A stretch of DNA of 34,120 bases, from NCBI RefSeq assembly GCF_001953305.1, contig NZ_MTFE01000010.1:4843933-4878052 (forward strand), given 5' to 3'. This document shows, piece after piece, positions 29,634 to 34,120 of this stretch; within the stretch, counting starts at the first letter, position 1; each line of letters opens with the position of its first letter. Source of the stretch: Cnuella takakiae (GTDB taxonomy: Bacteria > Bacteroidota > Bacteroidia > Chitinophagales > Chitinophagaceae). Made by a program: the position numbers and the translations under genes. The notes under the pieces are model-generated. The model was given only the letters and a program-made list of their open reading frames with translations. It searched no databases and was not told the DNA's origin.

Positions 29634-30146
29634 TTAGTTTTTTACGCCCAACTCTTTTAATACATCTTCACTCCTCTCCAGTTTGGGGTCGGCAAATATA
29701 ACCGTAATTCCTTCACTTTTATCGAGGATAAAATCGTAGCCACGGGCAACCGCCAGTTTTTGCACGGCATTGAAAACCTTGTCCTGTACGGGTTTTACCA
29801 GTTCCTGCCTTTTTTTGAACAGGTCACCTTCAAATCCAAAGCGCTTGCGCTGCAGTTCGCGCAGGGTTTTTTCTTTTGAAAAAAGCTGGTCTTCCCGCTT
29901 CTTTTTCAGCTCCTCGGTCAGCATCACCTGCTCCGCTTCAAAGTCGCGGTACATTTTATCCAGTTCCTGCTGCTGGGCATCGATTTCCCGTTGCCAGCCG
30001 GAAGCCACTTCATCCAGCTGCTTTTGGGCGTCCTTGTACTCGGGCATCCGGTCGAGGATAAACTTGGTATCAATGATGGCATAACGCTGCGCATCGGCGG
30101 CAAAGCCCGCAAGCAGGATGGCGGCGGCGAGGATGAGCTTTTTCAT
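29634..30146 (-). CDS. OmpH/Skp-family periplasmic chaperone, first copy
   Basis: The 170-residue product has a signal peptide (1-19, 'LAGFAADAQ'), 'RYAIIDTKFILDRMPEYKDAQKQLDE' as the conserved OmpH start, a highly charged coiled-coil pair (about 40-115, 'LTEELKKKREDQLFSKEKTLRELQRKR') and the closing 'LAVARGYDFILDKSEGITVIFADP'. It is a periplasmic holdase for outer-membrane proteins. It follows bamA by 121 bases and has its own likely promoter (TAACTTTG at 30178-30185), so it can probably be made at higher level than BamA. The adjacent ompH paralogue suggests a tandem duplication. Confidence 0.93.
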   Translation of the reverse strand: MKKLILAAAILLAGFAADAQRYAIIDTKFILDRMPEYKDAQKQLDEVASGWQREIDAQQQELDKMYRDFEAEQVMLTEELKKKREDQLFSKEKTLRELQRKRFGFEGDLFKKRQELVKPVQDKVFNAVQKLAVARGYDFILDKSEGITVIFADPKLERSEDVLKELGVKN

Positions 30147-30177
30147 AACGGCAATTTAGACCCGGTAGTTTAGAGTG

Positions 30178-30185
30178 CAAAGTTA
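30178..30185 (-). promoter_or_regulatory. -7 promoter element TAACTTTG upstream of the first ompH
   Basis: A perfect TAnnTTTG on the minus strand; expected start near 30173, leader of about 27 bases. It directly follows a hairpin. Confidence 0.55.
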
Positions 30186-30231
30186 AAAGTCAGCCATCGG
30201 TCAACATTTATGCTGAACAATGGCTGACTTT
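30186..30231 (-). terminator. Hairpin between bamA and ompH
   Basis: A perfect 12-bp stem (30186-30197 with 30220-30231) with a 22-base loop. On the minus strand it is followed by only four T, so it may be a partial terminator or an mRNA processing/stability element that partly uncouples bamA from ompH. Confidence 0.5.
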
Positions 30232-30267
30232 ATATGATTATCCTTCAAAAATCCTGTACATCACTGC

Positions 30268-33003
30268 TTATTCGGGTTCGAAGCCCAGCATAAAGGTAAA
30301 GCGACCAGCTCCCTTCAGGCCTTGCTGACCAGGCGTGAGGCGGTCAAGCCCAATACCATAGTCGAAGCCCAGCAAACCGAACATGGGCAGGAAGAAGCGC
30401 ATACCCACACCCACCGAGCGACGGAGGCGGAAGGGATTGTACTCCTTGAAATTATACCAGCCGTTGGCGGCATCCATAAAGGCAAGGCCATAGATGGTGC
30501 TGCTGGGCTGCGTTACCAGCGGGAAGCGCAGTTCCATCTGGTATTTGTTGAAGATGGTAAAGTGCTGGCTGGCCTGGCTCAGGTCGGGGTTGATGGTAGG
30601 ATCCGAAGTCTGGAACACAGGATAACCACGGAGGGCAATAACATCGTAACCCAGCAAACCAAACTGGTTGGTCAAACCATCGCCACCCACCTGGAAGCGC
30701 TCAAAGGGCGAGAAGTCCAGCTTATTGTTGTACCGGCCCATAAAGCCATACTTGGCGGCCAGCTTCAACACAAACTGCCGGTTCTTGTCGGCGCCCAAGG
30801 GTTTGCCAATGGGCACAAACCACTCGGCATTGAAACGCCACTTGTGGTACTCGGGTGTTTTATACGGGTTGGCCGATGTTACCAGGTTAGGGTTCAGGTA
30901 CGAATAAGGCGGTGTAGCCTGTACCGATGCAATAAAATTGGAGCCACTGCGCGGGTAGGTGGGGTCAAACACCGAAGAGCGCTGGAGGGCTATTTTCAAG
31001 CTCACGTTGGTACTCTTACCATTGCTCATCCCGGCGAAGATGGGATAGTTGCGCAGGTCGTACTGGGTGAAGTTGAGCGAGTACACGATATTGAAATAGT
31101 CATCCGGCCATTTCAGCTGCTTACCCAATGAGATGGTAGCACCCAGGGTACGCAGGTAGTTGGTATCGGAACGGGCCTTGTCGAAGCGGCCGGTGAAATA
31201 GTCGTAGGCGTTCGAGAACTTGCTCGAGAACAGGCTCACGGTAAGCGGGTTGCGCTTGCGGCCACCCAGCCACGGTTCGGTAAACGAGAAGTTGTAGGAG
31301 CGGAAGGCGCGGCCGTTCGACTGCAAACGCAGGCTCAGCTTCTGCCCGTCGCCGGTAGGCAGCGGATCCCAGCTCTTTTTATTAAAAATATTTTTAATCG
31401 AGAAGTTATTGAAGGTAACACCCAGCGTACCGGTCAAACCGATACCTCCACCCCAGCCTGCCGACAGTTCCAGCTGGTCGGAAGACTTTTCTTCCAGCTT
31501 CCAGTTGATGTCCACGGTACCATCTTCCTGGTTGGGCACTACGCCGGGGTTGATGGTTTCCTGGTTGAAGTAGTTGAGGGCAGCCAGTTCGCGCTGCGAG
31601 CGAATGAGGTCGGAGCGGCTGAACTTCTCACCGGGCACGGTGCGCAGTTCGCGGCGGATCACGTGGTCCTTGGTTTTTTCATTACCCAGGATGTTCACGT
31701 TGCGGATGGTAGCCTGCGGTCCTTCTACAATACGGATCTCGTGGTCGATGGTATCGCTGTACACTGATGTTTCAACGGGATCGGCACGGAAGAACAGGTA
31801 ACCGTCATCCATGTACAAACCGCTGATGTCGCCACCTTCCGGCGTCAGTTGTTTGCCCAAACGGCGGTTGAGGGTTTGCAGGTTGTACACATCACCCTTG
31901 CGGATACCCAAAACAGTGTTGAGCACGGAGTCGGCATACTTGGTATTGCCTTTCCAGGTGATGTTGCCAAAATAATATTTGCGGCCTTCGGTAACCTTAA
32001 GGTCGATGTTCAGGTTGCCATTGGGCGTATAGTACATGGTGTCTTCGGCAACCTGCGCGTCGCGGTAACCCAGGGCATTGTATTCTTCCAGCACCTTCTC
32101 TTTATCCTCGGCATATTTCTTCGGATCGAACTTGGCGGAGCTGAATAATTTAAAACGGAAATAAGGATCCAGGAAGGCCTTGGTCTTGCTCAGGCTCAGG
32201 AAGCCCAGGTCGTTGAACCAGGTTTTGAAAGGAATGGGATCATTCTTGCCATAAGGGCTGGGCACCTGCGAAGGAAAGAGGGTGATCTTGGTCATTTCCT
32301 TGGTACCCTTCATCTGCTTTTTCAGCTTCAGGTCGGCTACCTGCTCATTGCCATAAAAATTCACCTCGTTTACCTTTACCTTCTTGCCTTTGTCAATGAA
32401 AAAGGTCAGGTCGTTGGCGTTGGGCAAACTGGGATCGGGTTTTTCATCGATCCGCACGTTTACTTTCGAGAAGCCTTTTTCTACATAAAACTTCTCGATG
32501 GCCTCCACCGCATTGCGGCGGGTATTTTCGGTAATGATGGTAGATTTTACCAATCCGGCCTTTTTCTCCAGCTCCTCTATTTCAGATTTCTTAATTCCTT
32601 TAAAGGAAAAGTTCCCCAGCTTGGGCCGCTCCTGCACAACGATCTCCACATCGATCACATCGCCGCGAACAGAAGTAATGTTTACCTGCGCATTGGAAAA
32701 AAGACGCTGCTTCCACAGGTTGGTGATGGCTTTTGAAAAAGCATCGGTACCGGGAATCGTCAGCTTGTCGCCCCGCTGTATGCCCGAAATGGAAACAATG
32801 ATACCGGTATCGAGGAAATTGGCCCCGGTAACGGTGATACTGTTGATGGTGAATTCCTTGGGCACCCTTGCGTTTTGCAGGGCCAGCAACTCGGGGTCAA
32901 CGGAGGTGGGTTGCGTGGTATCGGTAACCTGTGCCGAGGCGGACGCCGCAGCGAAGGATAAGAAAGCCGCAACGGCAATGATGCGCGGTATTTTTTTCAA
33001 CAT
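30268..33003 (-). CDS. bamA: Outer-membrane protein assembly factor BamA
   Basis: The 911-residue product is the central beta-barrel insertase of the BAM complex. It has a signal peptide (about 1-25, 'FAAASASAQ'), then five POTRA domains (about 50-500), for instance 'INSITVTGANFLDTGIIVSISGIQRGDKL', 'VNEVNFYGNEQVADLKLKKQMKG' and 'IRNVNILGNEKTKDHVIRRELRTVPGEKF'. The C-terminal 16-strand Omp85 barrel starts near 510 ('LELSAGWGGGIGLTGTLGVTFNNFS'). 'VALRGY' matches the conserved VRGY/F motif of lid loop 6. POTRA3 carries a longer insert ('PFKTWFNDLGFLSLSKTKAF...') usual in Bacteroidota. The ATG at 33003 is preferred over an earlier in-frame start. It is flanked by uppS and ompH, the normal order in the phylum. 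Confidence 0.97.
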   Translation of the reverse strand: MLKKIPRIIAVAAFLSFAAASASAQVTDTTQPTSVDPELLALQNARVPKEFTINSITVTGANFLDTGIIVSISGIQRGDKLTIPGTDAFSKAITNLWKQRLFSNAQVNITSVRGDVIDVEIVVQERPKLGNFSFKGIKKSEIEELEKKAGLVKSTIITENTRRNAVEAIEKFYVEKGFSKVNVRIDEKPDPSLPNANDLTFFIDKGKKVKVNEVNFYGNEQVADLKLKKQMKGTKEMTKITLFPSQVPSPYGKNDPIPFKTWFNDLGFLSLSKTKAFLDPYFRFKLFSSAKFDPKKYAEDKEKVLEEYNALGYRDAQVAEDTMYYTPNGNLNIDLKVTEGRKYYFGNITWKGNTKYADSVLNTVLGIRKGDVYNLQTLNRRLGKQLTPEGGDISGLYMDDGYLFFRADPVETSVYSDTIDHEIRIVEGPQATIRNVNILGNEKTKDHVIRRELRTVPGEKFSRSDLIRSQRELAALNYFNQETINPGVVPNQEDGTVDINWKLEEKSSDQLELSAGWGGGIGLTGTLGVTFNNFSIKNIFNKKSWDPLPTGDGQKLSLRLQSNGRAFRSYNFSFTEPWLGGRKRNPLTVSLFSSKFSNAYDYFTGRFDKARSDTNYLRTLGATISLGKQLKWPDDYFNIVYSLNFTQYDLRNYPIFAGMSNGKSTNVSLKIALQRSSVFDPTYPRSGSNFIASVQATPPYSYLNPNLVTSANPYKTPEYHKWRFNAEWFVPIGKPLGADKNRQFVLKLAAKYGFMGRYNNKLDFSPFERFQVGGDGLTNQFGLLGYDVIALRGYPVFQTSDPTINPDLSQASQHFTIFNKYQMELRFPLVTQPSSTIYGLAFMDAANGWYNFKEYNPFRLRRSVGVGMRFFLPMFGLLGFDYGIGLDRLTPGQQGLKGAGRFTFMLGFEPE

Positions 33004-33120
33004 GTTGATCGATTCAATCGGTCTTTTTCCTTGTAGTGCACAGGGCGCAGGAAACAACGGCTGGCAAATTAAGCCGATTTTTTGTTCCTAATTGTTAAAC
33101 TGGGACGAGCAGTTGGGCGA

Positions 33121-33254
33121 GATGAGTGATGAATAATAAATAAAGAGTAGTTGAGCGGTTCAGGGTGAAACCATGTACAATTGTAAAAGCAATATTTTCT
33201 GATAAAAGCATCTGGCGCTTAGCCAACACGAATTACTCATTATTCATTACTGAT
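33121..33254. repeat. Inverted GATGAGTGATGAAT / ATTACTCATTATTC arrays in the uppS-bamA gap
   Basis: The left array (33121-33150) matches the reverse complement of the right array (33231-33254) with about five differences in 24 bases. The right one ends 3 bases before the uppS stop codon. The 254-base gap holds no gene; TTAATTTG at 33065-33072 (minus strand) may be the bamA -7 element. Confidence 0.6.
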
Positions 33255-33257
33255 CGC

Positions 33258-34013
33258 TTATTTCTCCGCCACCTTCACCTGCTCGCCGGTTTTACCAAAA
33301 CGACGCTCCCTGCCCTGGAAGTCCAGGATGGCTTCGTACAGGTTGGCCTTCCGGAACTCGGGCCAGCGCACCGAAGTGAAATACAGTTCGGCATAAGCCA
33401 ACTGGTAAAGCAGGAAGTTGGAAATACGGTATTCGCCGCTGGTGCGGATCATCAGTTCGGGATCGGGGAAATCGGAAGTGCAGAGGTATTGCTGCAAGGT
33501 TTCCTGGCCGATATCGGCAACATCCAACTGGCCTTTTTTCACCGCGTAAGCAATGCTTTTTACGGCATTGAGCAGCTCCCACCGGCCGCTGTAACTCAGG
33601 GCCATAATCAGGTTAAGGCCGGTATTGCCTGCAGTCAGGTCGAGGGCTTCCTGTAATTCGCGCTGGGCATAGTCGGGCAACATTTTAAAATCGCCGATGA
33701 CGTGCAGCCGGATATTATTTTTATTTAATCCTTCAGCTTCCCCACGGATGGTTTTTACCAGCAATTCCATCAGGCCCACTACTTCGTACTGGGGGCGGTC
33801 CCAGTTTTCGGTAGAAAAAGCATACAGGGTCAGATACTCGATACCCATCTCGGCGCAGCCCTCCACAATATCGCGTACACTTTCCACACCGTGAAAATGC
33901 CCAAAGAGGCGGTCCTGTCCCTGCTCCTTGGCCCATCGGCCATTGCCATCCATGATGATGGCGATATGCCGGGGCAGGCGGGACTTATCTATTTTGCTCA
34001 AGAGTTCCTGCAT
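33258..34013 (-). CDS. uppS: Isoprenyl transferase (undecaprenyl diphosphate synthase)
   Basis: The 251-residue cytosolic/membrane-associated cis-prenyltransferase makes the C55 lipid carrier for peptidoglycan and surface glycans. Motif I is 'HIAIIMDGNGRWAKEQG' with catalytic D22, then 'YLTLYAFSTENWDRP', 'NIRLHVIGDF', 'ALSYSGRWEL' and the C-terminal 'PDPELMIRTSGEYRISNFLLYQLAYAELYFT...WPEF', all hallmark blocks. The ATG at 34013 is chosen; an in-frame TTG 27 bases upstream overlaps the promoter. A perfect -7 element (TACCTTTG, 34038-34045) gives a leader of about 20 bases. It heads the uppS-bamA-ompH cluster. Confidence 0.97.
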   Translation of the reverse strand: MQELLSKIDKSRLPRHIAIIMDGNGRWAKEQGQDRLFGHFHGVESVRDIVEGCAEMGIEYLTLYAFSTENWDRPQYEVVGLMELLVKTIRGEAEGLNKNNIRLHVIGDFKMLPDYAQRELQEALDLTAGNTGLNLIMALSYSGRWELLNAVKSIAYAVKKGQLDVADIGQETLQQYLCTSDFPDPELMIRTSGEYRISNFLLYQLAYAELYFTSVRWPEFRKANLYEAILDFQGRERRFGKTGEQVKVAEK

Positions 34014-34037
34014 GAATGTTGGTCTTTTCAAAGGTGC

Positions 34038-34045
34038 CAAAGGTA
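34038..34045 (-). promoter_or_regulatory. -7 promoter element TACCTTTG for uppS
   Basis: A perfect TAnnTTTG on the minus strand; expected start near 34033. The sequence upstream (34046-34080) is a CCAAACCC-like low-complexity stretch (minus strand) with no -33 TTTG. Confidence 0.5.
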
Positions 34046-34120
34046 AGGTTTAGGGTTTGGAGTTGGGGGTTTGGGCTTGAACAGTTGGCCGGGCAGCCCG
34101 GTACGGGGCAAAAAAATTAG

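Overview
The window is a 34-kb stretch of a Bacteroidota chromosome, most likely from the Chitinophagia (Chitinophagaceae-like). This rests on protein content (uppS-bamA-ompH-ompH-murI order, a carboxypeptidase-regulatory-domain outer-layer protein, DUF1080 and GH43 proteins), on the near absence of Shine-Dalgarno sequences, and on repeated matches to the Bacteroidota -7 promoter element TAnnTTTG. I see no phage, transposase, CRISPR array, rRNA or tRNA gene. This is ordinary chromosome with small, mostly uncharacterised genes between housekeeping ones.

Layout. 1-5.3 kb: an M23 peptidase, a DUF1080 protein, an MFS transporter, a small unknown protein and a large Thr/Gly/Asn/Ser-rich secreted protein. 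5.6-9.3 kb: small genes (a secreted beta-rich protein with a textbook promoter, several hypotheticals) ending in a ribosome hibernation factor. 9.5-12.8 kb: a GH43 glycosidase and the chaperone htpG. 12.9-17.5 kb: a signalling block with a soluble histidine kinase facing a minus-strand hybrid kinase, Hpt protein and NarL-type regulator, which together could form a complete His-Asp-His-Asp phosphorelay. 17.8-22.5 kb: a deoxyribonucleotidase, DinB-like, CBS and SGNH proteins, a YdcZ-type membrane protein, and two very short transcription units absent from normal gene calls. 22.7-26.2 kb: a carboxypeptidase-regulatory-domain protein, an extended SDR, a 3-hydroxyacyl-CoA dehydrogenase and a small anchored protein. 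26.5-34.1 kb: minus-strand housekeeping genes pheS, murI, two ompH/skp-like chaperones, bamA and uppS. These link lipid-carrier synthesis, outer-membrane protein assembly and peptidoglycan precursor synthesis.

Two things stand out beyond the genes. First, two compact transcription units (about 18984-19150 and 22291-22486) each carry a tiny ORF, a likely promoter and a strong terminator. One ORF has a perfect AAGGAGGT Shine-Dalgarno, unusual for this phylum, and a chain of partly exclusive hairpins; the other encodes a 31-residue hydrophobic peptide. Second, several intergenic gaps are bounded by inverted, gap-specific degenerate short arrays that abut stop codons. Several genes also have a -7 element so close to the ATG that the mRNA should be leaderless or nearly so. 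That observation also corrects several start codons.
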